The translations under genes were made by a program, and so were the position numbers. Source: Desmodus rotundus (taxonomy: Eukaryota; Chordata; Mammalia; Chiroptera; Phyllostomidae). Taken from it: 64,000 nt of DNA. The notes beneath the pieces are model-generated. The model searched no databases. It saw nothing but the letters and a program-made list of their open reading frames with translations, and was not told the origin of the DNA. This document shows, in pieces, positions 21,587 to 33,690 of the stretch. Location of the stretch: NCBI RefSeq assembly GCF_022682495.2, contig NC_071392.1, positions 70,082,097-70,146,096 on the forward strand, written 5' to 3'. Numbering within the stretch: the first letter of the stretch is position 1; each line of letters opens with the position of its first letter.

Positions 21587-24500
21587 AGTCTGTTCATCCA
21601 TCTAGCCACTCACCTGATAGTCACTGGAGACACAGTGAATAAGATGAATGAGGCATACCATTCTTGCTTTCAGGAAGTTCCCATTGGAGAAAGAGGTAAG
21701 AAAATTAAAATATTGTACAATAAGTAGAATGCATATATGAAGGATATAATGAAAGTAGAGAGGAAAGATACCTAACTAGTGTGTGCACAGCCAATATACT
21801 ATAAAATGCTTCCAAGAGAAACTGAACTCTGAGCCTAAGAGAGAAGCTGCAGGAATCGCTCAGCAAGTAAGGTGGTGTGGTAGATCATCCCAGGCTGTGA
21901 GACCCTCGTTTCATGATTCTGTAAAATTAAGTGACTCAGTAAGACTGGAACAAGGGCAACTGTGGGGACCTGAAGGTAAGTACTAAAGGCCGGACCGAGA
22001 AGTGATTCGTCTAAACATTCCACCTTTACAGTGAAGGCCATGGGACACCACTGACTGACTTTAAAAACTGAACTGACATGATCAGACTTGTGTTGCAGGA
22101 AAAAAAAAATCTGTTTGAAAGTAGAGAAAGGATGGAAGAAAGGCAGATAAAAGACCAGTTATGGGGCCATTTAACAAACCATGTACGGAAGAGTGAGGAC
22201 TAGCAGGGCAATGGGCTGGTGGGGTGAGGATTCCACTAATATGGGAGTGGAAATGGTAATGAGCTGACCCATTTGGTATGGAGGAGTAAAAGAAATAGAA
22301 TTTCAGAAAGAAAGAATCAGTTTAGAATTCAGTTAGGATGACAATGTGAAGCCCCTAGGAAAGATGAGAACGGAACAGGCACATGTGGAGTGTGAGAAGT
22401 CCATAATGACTCCTAAAATAATGCAATTGATTATATTAAATATTTGGGAAAATAAAAGTAAATCAACTTTAGTATGGAAATAATTATCCATCAAGACTAT
22501 GTCGTATTTCTTCAAGAATGGTTTAAGATAAAAATTCAATTAGTCACTAACAGGTCACTCTCTGGGATACCATGTAATGATCTTAAAATATGCTAAATAT
22601 ATATTTGCCAATTTCAGTATGGATTCCTTATTTTTAAAACTAAACAAGTAAATCTTGGGAATAACATTACAATCTATACCTCAGAACAACAAAAAGCATT
22701 CTTAACAGGTGAGAAATTGATGGCAATTCCATTAAAAGCCAGAAAAAAACAAGAATGTCACTTCATGTTTATATATTACTTTCTAAGAAATCTGAATTAA
22801 TTGAGTTGCTACTGGTAAATGAGGAAGTTCAGTAAATTCAATGGATAAAAGTTAAATTTACTCCCCAAATCAAGAGCTTTCCTGGATTGTAAAAATAATT
22901 GTTTAATAGAAAAATCTACTGCAAAAGTAATCACAAACTAAAATATGAAAGAAAGCAGACAAGGTTCAAAGAGTCTACATAAAGAAAACATCTTTACTGA
23001 GAGACTTAAAGCAAGGCTTAAATAATTGGAGAAACAAACCATATTTCTGAGTGGGAAGCTGGGTGGCAGTTCACAAATCCACGTGCATAATTAATGCAAA
23101 TCCAGTAACTACAATGCACTTTCGTACACCTATACAAGATACTTACACCTTATAAGACTATAAGAAAATTAAGGTAAAAATCTAGGTTCTTGATAAGGAA
23201 AGACTTTCCAAGCAAAAGAGATGACAAAGAATAATTTTAAATACACAAAATTTTGTATGTCACACAGGCCCTAAGGAAAATTAAAAATCAAACAAACTGC
23301 AAGCAAATTGCACCACATGAAGTAACAATCTTTATTAGGACTAGATCTCAATATAAAAAGAGAGAAGACATGAACAATTCATGAGTTAATACTTTTAACT
23401 GTCCAATTGCTCTAGTAATAAAAAGAATGTATACTAAACAATAAGATTGTTTTTCATTAAGTTAACTACAATATTTTATTGGCTTTTAATTAACAACTCT
23501 TTTAGAGTTGTAATGCTCAATGCTGGAAAGAACACGGTGATGTGGGAACTTTCAAACATTTTTGGTGATCCTGAAATGGTAGAGTCTCAGGCCTGAAGAT
23601 TTTCTGTTCTACTTACGTAATTCCTCTTCTATAATAAATCAATCCTAATAACTGATTCAAAAATCAGTGTTTGCTTCATGAGTGCTATTAGTGGCAGCAC
23701 TAAATTATCAGCACTAAATTGCTGATAATATAAAAAAAATAAGACATTACTTAAATTTCCATGCTATCTATGCCAATGGAAAAGATAAGCATAGGTAACT
23801 TTATTACCGTGCATTAAACAACATGAAAGAATGAAGAAAAAGGGTGCCTTGGGCACAAAAGGAAGGAACAGAATCCAGACCACAGATTTGGAAAAGGCTT
23901 ACTGAGAGAAATATAAGATTCATACTGACTATGCTTATATGTTTATACACATTCCCAAATGCTACACAGTGGACAAGTACTTTTCTGGCATTACACCTTA
24001 ATATCAGAAAAAGAAAGGTTCGCATACAAAACACTTGTTTTTTAAACTCCTTTTCTATTGTAGCAAACTACTTTTCTGTGACTGCACTTGAAATTCTCAG
24101 CCCATTTTTCTTGCAAAGCTTTCCTTAAGTCACCTTTTACATTTTAAAGTAATGACAGGTAGATCTTATGGGTTTTGCGCTCCGATGTTTGGCATTCACA
24201 TTTTCTTTCACCTTGTTTGTTCTGCATGCTACACAGGTTATAAGCTTATCTCTGCTTAGCTCTGTTTTGTGAAAACTTTGTATGAGTCAAAAATTTTATT
24301 AATAACAGGCTATAAAAAAATCACAATCAGCCAGAAAAATCAAAGTAGTTCATAGACCCTGAATTTAAGTCTTGTAAACATTTTAGATTTTAAAGTAAAA
24401 AGAAGAAAGAAAATAACTTCTCAATCTCATTTTAAATTTCAAGCACTGGAAATTGTCATATGTATTAATATCTAAAAGTAGGTCTAAACTATTGAAAGTT

Positions 24501-25872
24501 GTTTTTAAAGAAATTAATTTGCTGAATTTGATTCAAGTCTTTCTATAAAAATAAAAAAATGCACACTCTGGAAACCTACTAGCTGACAAAAGCCATCTCA
24601 AGCCAATTTACTTCTTTCAAAGTTAAAGACTATATATATTTTTTCTTTTCTAAAAATGGAATGTGTTAGCACAGACATTTTTAGCAATAACAACCAGAAC
24701 CATTTCCAAGGAAAAGTTAGTTAAGACTCCCTGGTTTCTAGACCTGAATTTTTTCTTCATATATTTTCAGATCATTTTGTCTAATGAAAGCATAAGGTTA
24801 GGAATTTTCTGCCAAGTATGGTTTGTACACTTACCATAACCTCTGCCATAAAGTATGTCTGTTATCAATCCTACAATGCTAATTTCATATTTAATATCCT
24901 CTTTGATTGGAAAGATTATTTAGAAAAATGTTTAATCTCTGTTAGGGTTAAAACTTTATCCCAAATTTCTAGTTTGAAGGAATTTAGACAAGCAAATAAA
25001 GGCTGAATTATTTTTACTCTTTAATCTTTGAACTTTAAACTTATTGAACTTTCAATTGAAAGACGATCATATATTTGTTTTTAACTGTTTCATAGGTACT
25101 TAATTTCTGCAATTTTTAAATATTATATATGTGTATCCATAAATATTCAATGTATCTTCACTCAAGCTTTTGAAGAGTGATAGTCAAATTTCCTAAAGTT
25201 ATTTATTTGCCTGTCATCTATTAAATTTTGAAAGAAGTTAAAATCTCTCAATTGTGACTTTAAAATACAAAATAACCTACTTCTAGAAGTTTTAGTTTTA
25301 TAGATTCAGTTGCTATGTTGTTTTGTATCATAAAAGTTTGATGACAACTATACTCATTCTCAGTATGCTGTACCTTTTATCCAGGGGTAACATGAAAAAA
25401 CATTTAACAAACAGTATAACATAATTGCCTTTGAAAAGTCTGAGATTTAACTGTTTGCAAGCTAATGAATTAGCCTACCATTGTTTTATAGATACTGGAG
25501 ACTCCTGGGTCAAAGATAAAGGATGTTATTATTCACAATACAAAAGGCAGCTTCAGCTTCATGTTCTTATGGGTTCTCCTTGCCAAATCCCATAGGGGTA
25601 ATATACGGTGGCTCAAAGAGATGCTGTACACTCAGAGGTTTGATCACAGCTGAAAACTCCTGGAATTTAGAAATGCCAGTTTTTTAAGAGGTTACTAGCA
25701 CATGCTTCTACCCAAACTTTATCCCAGAGGAAGGCAATGTGTTTATTACCCAGGCTAGAAAACAAGTCTGCCCTCTGTGCCAGAGAGATACTTATTTTCA
25801 ATATTGCCTTTTTTTCTTAATTGCAGTTACCCTTAATTTAGCATATCTGCACCTATACTTGTTTATCACAAC
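21587..25872. other. Unassigned AT-rich sequence, 4.3 kb
   Basis: I find no bounded repeat, RNA gene or exon-like frame; the longest frames are under 100 codons and lack motifs. It may be unique intronic or intergenic DNA. Confidence 0.4.
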
Positions 25873-25884
25873 CAAGAATTAACG

Positions 25885-26058
25885 TTATAGGCCCCAGCCG
25901 GGTAGCTCAGTTGGTTAGAGCATTGTCCTGATGTGCCAAGGTTGCAGGTTTGATATCCAGTCAGGACACATACAAGAATCAGCCAATGAATGCATAAATA
26001 AGCGGAACAACAAATTGATGATCCTCTCTCTCTCAAATTATTAAATAAATTTTTTAAA
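25885..26058 (+). mobile_element. VES-type SINE with target duplication
   Basis: The tRNA-like head is CCGGGTAGCTCAGTTGGTTAG, with B-box-like GGTTTGATATCC and GTCAGGACACATACAAGAATC. A short tail (CTCTCTCTC...AATAAATTTTTTAAA) follows. The flanks AGAATTAACGTTATA and AGAATTAACACTATA are a target duplication with two mismatches. Confidence 0.9.
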
Positions 26059-26417
26059 AGAATTAACACTATATATGTATGATCTTTTCCTCTAATAAAA
26101 TAGGACTGAATGAGGTTTTAACTTCCCTTCTCTGCCAATTCCTGAATTTTACTAAGGTTAGGTCCCTGATACTTTCAACAATACAGCTCTTGAATTTTGA
26201 CAATCCTTTCCTAACAACTACATTAAGATTCAGCCATTTAAGAATTTAATCATAATTTTAATCATAAGTTTTACTAGCTTCAGTATTCACTGCTGTTTCT
26301 TCCATTCCTCTTCTATTTCCTTATTATGATTCTTTTTTCATTTGGGTAGAGTACTTTTTTAAATTGAAAATTTTTCTAGAAAAGTTGATGAGCATAAAGT
26401 TCTTAGACCTATTAACA

Positions 26418-27238
26418 TGTTGACAACCACCCTGCCTGGTTTCAGAAGCTGTAACCCGCCATGGCTAAGGCAGAGTAAAATGACCTTGGGACCATAAGCC
26501 ACTAAGGAGACAAAGCTTATCTTCCTTGTAGAGGCACAGCCTCTGTCCCCTTTCACCTCACCCTGGTTGGCCCAGGGCAGATGACTGGTTATCCAATGAT
26601 GGGTTAAGATTCCTCAAGGGAGGACAACCTAAGACAGGCATGGTTTCGAAGGGGCCCTCAGGGAAGCACTTTGGGGGCTACAGAAAAAGGGGGTGATAGA
26701 CCCTCGCCCCTCAGCTTTGACATAGCCTGAGTCCTCATTCTGTCTGCAAGAAGTCTCCTAATCTCTTGGGTGCCTTACTTCCCCTGCCTGACTTAAGCCT
26801 GAAACAATGCTGGAGGTGGGTGTGGCCCTGTGCTGGAAAGGGCAGGTTCCCTGGGGAGATCAGGCCTAAGAAAGAATGCATAAAATCATATGAAACCTAC
26901 TTTGCTAATACCCTCAATTTAAATGATAAGGGTGCAAGCCTGAAATGAGTTTGTTTCCCCCAAGTTTTATGGCCCTTTAGTTATCTGACCCTGACTCAGA
27001 ATAAGCCCTCATAGTTCTTTGAATGTTATCTATTATTTGATCATTACTGCCTGACAATGACTGATGAGCTTTACATCCTGTATTCCTATGCAGATAAACC
27101 CAATAAAAGCCCACTGAGGAACAGGCTCCTGGCCCTTCTTCTTTGAGAGATCAGCTACCTTTCCTCCCCAAGCAGGTCATGTCTTGGTAGACTTATTTTC
27201 ATCCGTGGTGGCCAGGGGGCCACCACAATAACGCAACA
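26418..27238 (+). mobile_element. LTR of an endogenous retrovirus
   Basis: It begins TGTTGACAACC and ends ACGCAACA (TG...CA with short inverted ends TGTTG/CAACA). The poly-A signal CCCAATAAAAGCCC lies near 27100. A downstream U5-like part contains the palindrome GGTGGCCAGGGGGCCACC. It is 821 bp. I find no matching target duplication and no internal viral sequence. An ORF-free solo LTR is most likely. Confidence 0.6.
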
Positions 27239-27254
27239 GGTTTTTTTCCTATAT

Positions 27255-27645
27255 GAGTTGTCTCATTCACCTACTGCTAAGTAACAGCCCACGACATAAT
27301 CTCAGGGCACACAGCAATAAGCAATTGTCCTCATACTTACTGGTCTTCAGCTAGGATGGCTATGCTTTAGCCTTCAGGTCAAGACCACTGTTCCACTGGT
27401 CTTAATCTGGGGCCAGGCTTAAGGAACAAAAGCCATCAAGACACGTTCTCCTCATGGTAGTGGTCAGAAGCACTTATGGAACATTTCAAACCTCTGCTCA
27501 CATAACATGCACTAACATTCTAATGGATAAACCAAGTCAAAAGACCAAGCTTAAGTGAAGGGGCAGGGAAGTAAACTCTGCCCAGACTGAGCAAGGACAA
27601 CAGCAAGCATTTTCTGGACAATAAACAATGTCATTCAACCACAAT
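27255..27645 (-). mobile_element. MaLR-type (MLT1-like) LTR fragment, antisense
   Basis: CTACTGCTAAGTAACAGCCCA, CTTACTGGTCTTCAGCTAGGA, ACATTCTAATGGATAAACCAA and AAGTGAAGGGGCAGGGAAGT follow the antisense order of an old MLT1-like LTR. It is strongly diverged. Confidence 0.5.
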
Positions 27646-27879
27646 ACATGACAGAGCATACAATCACTCCTCAGTTCACAGTGCCCCCCACAAAAATATA
27701 TTCCGTGTAGGTCTTCAAAATTTGAGTATCAAAGCAAGTAAAGACCACTGCAGCAAATACCCCCTTATTTTGTGAACAATGTTCAGTAAGAAAGCCAAGA
27801 GTCACACATTCATTGACATATGTTCAAGGGTAACGGGGCAGGGGGTGGCGGTAGGGGTTAGAAGAGGAAGTACCCCCAC

Positions 27880-28900
27880 CCTGGAAATGGGAGAGGAGTT
27901 GCAAGGAACCAGGACACTGCATGACTGGCAGCCCCATTGAAGTTGCTGAACCAGTGTATGTCGCCCTAGCAACCAGGTCGATGCATTTTGGCCTCGCAGG
28001 GCATTTTGGGGAAGCCTTTAAGAGAAAAGCGCATGGAAAAGTCACTCTCTTGGATTCTCCCCTCTTTCCTGGCTGCTGGGGACTAGAATACCTGGGCCAT
28101 GGGTGGGCCAGGAACATTCCCAGGACCCTTCCCTGAATGTTCTGGGGCCTGCCAGGAGTGTACCAGGCCCCGGTAAGAGGAGTGGGGAAGAGGCTGGAGC
28201 TGGTGAGCTCTGGGAGTGTGGCTGGATGGCAAGACCTGAGCCCCTCTTCCACACGGGAAGCCATGGCAGCTGCTGCCAGTCAGCTGCCTCCACCAGGGCC
28301 TGTTGGCCTCAGCTCCCTCATAGCCAGGGAACAAGCCTCCCACCTCTTCCCCAGGCAGGAAGCCGTAGGAAGTGCCGCAATAGCCACCCACCTCCCTGTT
28401 GCCCACAGGCTCCTCCAGTGGGGGACCATTGCAGCAGCTCCAGGGAAGTGGCCCACTGCCAGGAAGCTGCTAAGGCAGCCAGCCACCCTCTTGCTGCCTG
28501 TGCACTCCTCCAGCAGGGACCCTGGTCACCAGTTCCCACCATTACTGCCGCTCTACCTGCTCCAGCCTCCCTATGGGACAAGGCTTAGCAAACCACAGGA
28601 GAAAGAGGACAGCACACTGTAAATAGGAAGCTTGGACGCACAGACTCAGATGGATGAGAAGAGCAGTACTTTGTGTGGGAGGAGAGGTTCCTGGTGCAAC
28701 CTTGAACTGAGCTGGCAGAGGGTGGCAGGGTGATTTTCTTTGAAGCATTTTAAAGGAATGGGTTTAGGCAGAAACCTGTCATTATTTCAATCTGTATATA
28801 CTTTAAATAAAGGATTTCTTTTCCTTTCCACTGGACTCAGTCTCCACAGTTTTTGCCTATGGGCAGCAAGTGGTAGGTCCCCACTGGCTGTTCTGGAACA
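27880..28900 (+). mobile_element. GC-rich LTR-like region, candidate solo LTR
   Basis: About 1 kb of distinctly GC-rich but CpG-poor sequence ends in a poly-A signal (AATAAA at 28806-28811) and a U5-like stretch CTCAGTCTCCACAGTTTTTG. Open frames up to 161 codons occur in several frames on both strands at once, a base-composition effect and not coding. I could not define both ends or a target duplication. A processed pseudogene is an alternative. Confidence 0.35.
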
Positions 28901-29205
28901 GCACAAGGCTGTCCGAGAACACAAGGGTCTTCATTTTCTCCCCCAATGCACCACCCCATCACCCACCCACCATGCTCCAATACCCTGCTACTCTGAAGCT
29001 ATGGATTAACTAAAGCATTTTGGGTGAAACTCATCCACTTACTGGTTACTTTCTAAGGCAGACTCTTCTATTCCATGTACTGAGTCAAGGGCTAGTTAGC
29101 ATGAATGTACTTTTCTCCTTATCTGATCCTGTCTGCTACAGAACTGCTAGTAATTCCTCAAAAATCTCAGGCTACTTAGTGGCTTCCTTCCAGGTTTTCT
29201 AGTAC

Positions 29206-29666
29206 TGTTGTGGGGTAAAAAGGGATCTATGATAAATCTAACAAGTCCAGGGACCAAAAGTAACCTCCCACGGTGATCTGATCATAATTCCTAAAGGTGG
29301 GTAGTCACGTTCCAGGCCTATAACTTTAGTGAAAGGTTTGAAGCCAGCCTGTCATTATTCCTGTGAATCTTGGTTAACACACCTTTGAAATACCAAGAAG
29401 TAATACCCTTGGAAGGTGTAACCACCCTCAAGAGAGCACATAAACTTAACTCTCCTGTAATCCAGTCCCAGCCTTGTTTCCTTCCACCGTCATGTAATTT
29501 TCCTTATGTTCCCTCTGTAACTTCAAATGCAAATAAAACAAACTGCAAAATTGTCATTCTCCAGAGCATCCGAGATCTTGCTTCCTGGCAATTGTCATCA
29601 GTTTCGGCTCAAATAAACTCTTATAAAAATTCTCTACAGGTTTGAACAGTTCTCATGTTGACAACA
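29206..29666 (+). mobile_element. LTR of an endogenous retrovirus (class I-like)
   Basis: It starts TGTTGTGGGG and ends TTGACAACA. A poly-A signal region (CAAATAAACTC near 29608) is followed by TCTCTACAGGTTTGAACAG, typical of gamma-type LTRs. It is 461 bp. No target duplication was found. Confidence 0.65.
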
Positions 29667-29796
29667 CAAATAACATCACAATCATGATTTTCTTTTAAAA
29701 AGTAGTATTTTTTCTTTTCTGCTTCACATTTGTTCTGATTTCTCTCTCTGCCTCTAGGTCTTATGTAGATTGCTCTCTTTGTTGGCTCCAATCTAA

Positions 29797-29985
29797 TGCT
29801 GCTTCTCTAATCTGGCTCTACACTAGATTGACCTGGGTGTTGGGGAAGTTTAAAATTCCTAATGCCTAGGACCTATTAAATCAGAAACCCTGGAGGAGGT
29901 AATCCGCCAATAGTACTTACATAAATTTCTCAGGTAAGGCAAGCTTGAGAACCAGGGCCCTAGGAGGATTCTGAATCTCACCCAC
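29797..29985 (+). mobile_element. MER5A-like hAT-Charlie MITE
   Basis: ACACTAGATTGACCTGGGTG, TTCCTAATGCCTAGGACC, TCAGAAACCCTGGAGGAGG and GGCAAGCTTGAGAACCAGGG match MER5A in order. Confidence 0.7.
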
Positions 29986-31194
29986 ATGAGCTCTGTAAAG
30001 AAAGGAGACTGCCAGTCCCTTGAAGAGAGCAGAGGAAACATCTTTGCTCTCAGGGCTACCTGTCCTCTCAGGCTCAGGGCATGGTGGTCAAGTCTAGCCA
30101 TTCAGCTCCCTTCTGGACTTTTAGGGGGTCAGAGACATCAGCACACTTTCATACCCCTCCCTATTCCCAGTAATCTTCTCACCTCTGAAGACCAGGTTTT
30201 TTCCAGGATCTGCCTCTTGGCAGGTTTTTATCTTATAGTTCCAAAACTTCTTCCAGCAAGGCTCAGACCATTTAGAGAATGTTGCCATCAGTTCTCTTCC
30301 CTGAAGCCCCACCTCACACAAGATCTCTTTTCAGTCAACTGCCTATAGGTCCTTGTGGCTCAGAGAAGTCAGATAATGAGATTCTAACAGAAGAAATAAA
30401 CCACACCCAGATCTACAAACTATACTCTTAGAGGAATCGTAAGACTTTGATCTTATATGTATCCCATGTTTACATAGTCAATATCTAAATATGGTTTTTG
30501 TTCATGTAAGTGGCAAATTAGCATCTTTGGGGGGACAGGTGAGAGGCCAGGGAGAGAAAAGTAGGCCTGCTAATAATGAACATTAGATGCCAAAAGCAAA
30601 TTTGAAAGTGGAGGGACAAGGATTAAGCAGTCAAACTGGGACAAAGGACTGATCAGATAATGCCTGAAGCAAAGTCAAAATCACTTAAGATATAAACAAA
30701 TAGATAAGTAGTACATTTAAAGATTAGTAGATTTATAGGACAAGGGTGTTTAGGTGGAAGCAGTTGCACAGAAAACAACATTCTTGCATTTCTTATAACT
30801 AGTATTTGTCAACAATAGAAACATTTTGCTTGTAAGAATTTATCAAGAATTTTGATATTTATGGATTTAACAGTGAGTGTGTGATACGATACCCTAGTGA
30901 GATAACTATATGGCACAACTTCTGTGGATAATTTTGCCTTCCAATTTTGAGATGCAAATATTTTTTATTAATGTTCGAGTCCCACGTTTAAAACACGATT
31001 GCAAATCGCACTTCCAAAGCTCTCTCCACTCCATGAGAATTAAGTAAAAAGCAAAAAAATCATCACCAGATTCCAATTTTTCTATGAAAGTGGTTTTCAA
31101 ATTGGTTTTAGTCACCCTTTATTCAAGAGTTGAAATAAAAGCTCACGCTGGAAAACGAATGAAGTGGAAATAAGGTTACTGATGACCATATCCT
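29986..31194. other. Unassigned sequence
   Basis: No repeat family, exon or RNA gene recognised. Confidence 0.4.
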
Positions 31195-31340
31195 CCCAGC
31201 CCTAATTAGCATTGACCCCACTAGAAACCAGGTTCCAGGAGAATGAAGCCTTTGTGTTTCTCACAGCTGATACATCCCCAGTGCTAGACAATACAAGGCA
31301 CTCTAGTAAGCCTTACCTAACATTTGTTAAAGAAATGAAT
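31195..31340 (+). mobile_element. L2 3' end fragment
   Basis: CCCCAGTGCTAGACAATACAA, GGCACTCTAGTAAGCC and AACATTTGTTAAAGAAATGAA resemble the L2 terminus (CTAGCACAGTGCCTGGCACA then TTTGTTGAATGAA). Confidence 0.55.
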
Positions 31341-31342
31341 CC

Positions 31343-31819
31343 TGTAAGAGTATTAGGGGAACTCAAGAGTTAAAGATTTTAGCTTTAGTTATAGTTAATA
31401 AGCTTAAATAAATAATGTAAGTGGAAAGCTGTTTTTCCAGGAACTGGAACACATGACCAACACTACTCCAGGAGGGTCGACAAGCAATTCGACCTCTGCG
31501 TCCTAGGGGGTCTGCAAGTGATCAAGATGGTATCTGAGCCAGTGTGTTCCAGGGAGGGAACATCTGTGACACAGATAAAGAAATGTTGATCAGTAGTAAA
31601 TATATACTAGGAAAATCACCACGGACTGCAACTCTTATATGATTAATCTTTTTCCAAACCCCTTATCTACCCTTTTCCTCTCTTTATAAAAAAGGTTGGC
31701 TTGAGATGAGATTTTAAGGTGGTTTCTGAGGGTACCATAATCCATTTTTTTCTCAGATTGCCAGCATCTGAATAAAGCATCCATGAAGATTCAATCCTCT
31801 TTTATTAAATTTTATTACA
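31343..31819 (+). mobile_element. LTR of an endogenous retrovirus
   Basis: The ends TGTAAGAG and TTTATTACA form a short inverted repeat. A TATA-like TCTTTATAAAAAAGG lies near 31680 and a poly-A signal CTGAATAAAGC near 31770, in the right order for U3-R-U5. It is 477 bp. I see no target duplication. Confidence 0.6.
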
Positions 31820-31827
31820 TCTAAGTA

Positions 31828-31900
31828 TTTTCTTTTTTAAATTATTTTTTTATTTGTTGTTCAGTTACAGTTGTCCCGCCTTTTTCCCCATTGACCTCAA
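31828..31900 (-). mobile_element. L1 3' end, strongly 5'-truncated, antisense
   Basis: TTTTTTATTTGTTGTTCAGTTACAGTTGTCCC is the complement of the bat L1 tail GGGACAACTGTAACTGAACAAC plus a poly-A remnant. It abuts the LTR. Confidence 0.7.
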
Positions 31901-32104
31901 ATAGCCTCAGCAATTTTGAGATGATCTCAAGATTCAATCTTTGATTCTACTTACTGGTTCTGGTAGTGACAGGTAGCAGGAATGCCAACTTTTCAGTCTT
32001 CAAGAGTATGCAGGACTATTTGGAAACCACTGTTCTTGACCCTTTTGTCTAAATATGCTCTGGGTAAGCCATTCCAGAAAGAATAAAACCTCACGCACCA
32101 AAAA

Positions 32105-32200
32105 CAGCTCATGCTCCTACCAGCTGAGTGATTTGAGACAAGATAATTAACCTCCCTGTATCTCATGAAGGTTTCACAAGGTCCTGAGAGGTGGCAGAGG
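32105..32200 (+). mobile_element. MIR fragment
   Basis: CCAGCTGAGTGATTTGAGACAAG and TAATTAACCTCCCTGTATCTCA correspond to the MIR segment around AGCTGTGTGACCTTGGGCAAG. Confidence 0.55.
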
Positions 32201-32549
32201 GGAAAGCTGGAAGATTAGTCACTTATTTTTTCATGCCATTTGACAACAATGTATACAGTATCATGAACTTGAACATATTACTTTCCTGGGACATCGAAGA
32301 AGGGTCTATAGAAACCACAGGCCTCCCAGCTATTTTCATGTTATTACAAACTTCTGGATGATGGCTTCTCTCTCTCAGTTAACTAACAGTTTGACTCTCT
32401 TTTTTGAGCCCAGACACACTGCATTACAAGGTCCCAATTCTAGGGAACTGAAGACTTATTGAAGTTCAAATGAAGTTGGCAATGGGGATTTCATCATCAT
32501 CAGTTTGTATCCCAAACAGTTTATTTATCTTTACTCTAACACTCACTTC

Positions 32550-32700
32550 AGTACCCCGTAACAATCTGCTTCCATATCCATCTCCTCCAACAGAGAATGG
32601 CTGCTCAAAGATGAAAGCCACACTGTTCCATGTCAGTAGTTAATCTAAGTGCCTAGTGCATTGCATGGCACATTGTAGGCCCCACTATATGTCTGGGGCA
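32550..32700 (+). mobile_element. L2 3' end fragment
   Basis: AAGTGCCTAGTGCATTGCATGG and CACATTGTAGGCCCCACTATATG match the L2 terminus weakly. Confidence 0.45.
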
Positions 32701-33139
32701 GGGAAAAGGCAGTAAGTTCAAACAAAAAGTAACCGCGTTTCAGGAAATCTCCTCACATTAGTAGGTAGGCCAGCCTCAAGGAATATCTTTAATCACTCAA
32801 AAAACTCATGTTAGTCAGGAAATGAGGCAAAGCAGTATCAAACATCTGATCCCTCACCCACACCAGACACCTCCAACCTCCAGCTTAAAACACTGGGAAG
32901 TTATTTGTGCAATACTTACATGGTCCAACTAGAAAGAAAAAAAGAAGAGTCCCTAAGAAATAGTACTCAAACACTAGATAACAAAAACGTCCACCTGTGA
33001 AGCTGAGATCATGCTATGGGAGACTGAGAAAGTAAACTGAACTCAGACAAAGAAAGTAAAAATCAGCCCTATTATTCATCAGGTGGAAATAAACATGGAA
33101 AGAGCTAGCTTCGAAGTTAATAGTAAACTATTGTTCTCA

Positions 33140-33690
33140 AGGATGTTCTGCTACTGTAAAGTGCCATAACAACTCCCTTTTTTGAGTGTCTACTGTTTTC
33201 TCACTTGTGGAGAAACTTAGTTCTCTGAAATCATAGACTATTAGAAACTTTTCTGTTTGTAATTGTAATAGAATGAAGCATTTCCCTTTTGCCTGGAGGA
33301 TCTAAGTCACTTTGATAAAGAGAAGTATCCTTGATTTACAATACAGGTGCAGAACTTCAAAAAGAGGTTTCTGGATACAACATTCCACATCACTCTCAAC
33401 TTTGTGGTTACCAGGGAAACAGGACTGTGGTCCACCTTGTAGTGATGTCAGCCCATTTATACACACAGTCTTATTTTGCTTTGAACCTATCAAAAAGCTG
33501 CTTTATTTAAATCTCACCTAAACTCCACCCTCCTCCAAAATCCTATAACAACTCAGTAATTTCCTTTTATTCACAAGAAGTCCCATGAGTGGCTCCTCTG
33601 GTGCACAGTCTCCTTCGCTGCAGAGTCAATAAACATGACTGTGTTGGACTACAGCTTTGTCCCTGATGGTCTTAGGCTGATTTGGCTATG
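33140..33690 (+). mobile_element. LTR-like sequence
   Basis: It contains TGGCTCCTCTGGTGCACAGTC, TCCTTCGCTGCAGAGTC and then the poly-A signal AATAAACATGACTGTG, a U3-R-U5-like order in plus orientation. Boundaries are uncertain. The broken 63-69 codon frames here are not convincing genes. Confidence 0.4.

Noticed and set aside
25885..25960. A tRNA gene (A- and B-box-like sequences)
   Set aside because: The tRNA-like head belongs to a SINE with a tail and target duplication; no cloverleaf with acceptor stem is formed.
27880..28620. A CpG-island promoter
   Set aside because: GC content is raised but CpG dinucleotides are few, so it is not a CpG island.
28103..28622. Two overlapping 161-codon frames on the plus strand as a gene
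   Set aside because: Equally long frames occur on the opposite strand in the same place, the translations are Pro/Ala/Ser-rich without a domain, and the block looks like a GC-rich LTR.
26418..33690. A full endogenous retrovirus with gag, pol and env between LTRs
   Set aside because: The LTR-like blocks belong to different families and no retroviral coding motif lies between them.
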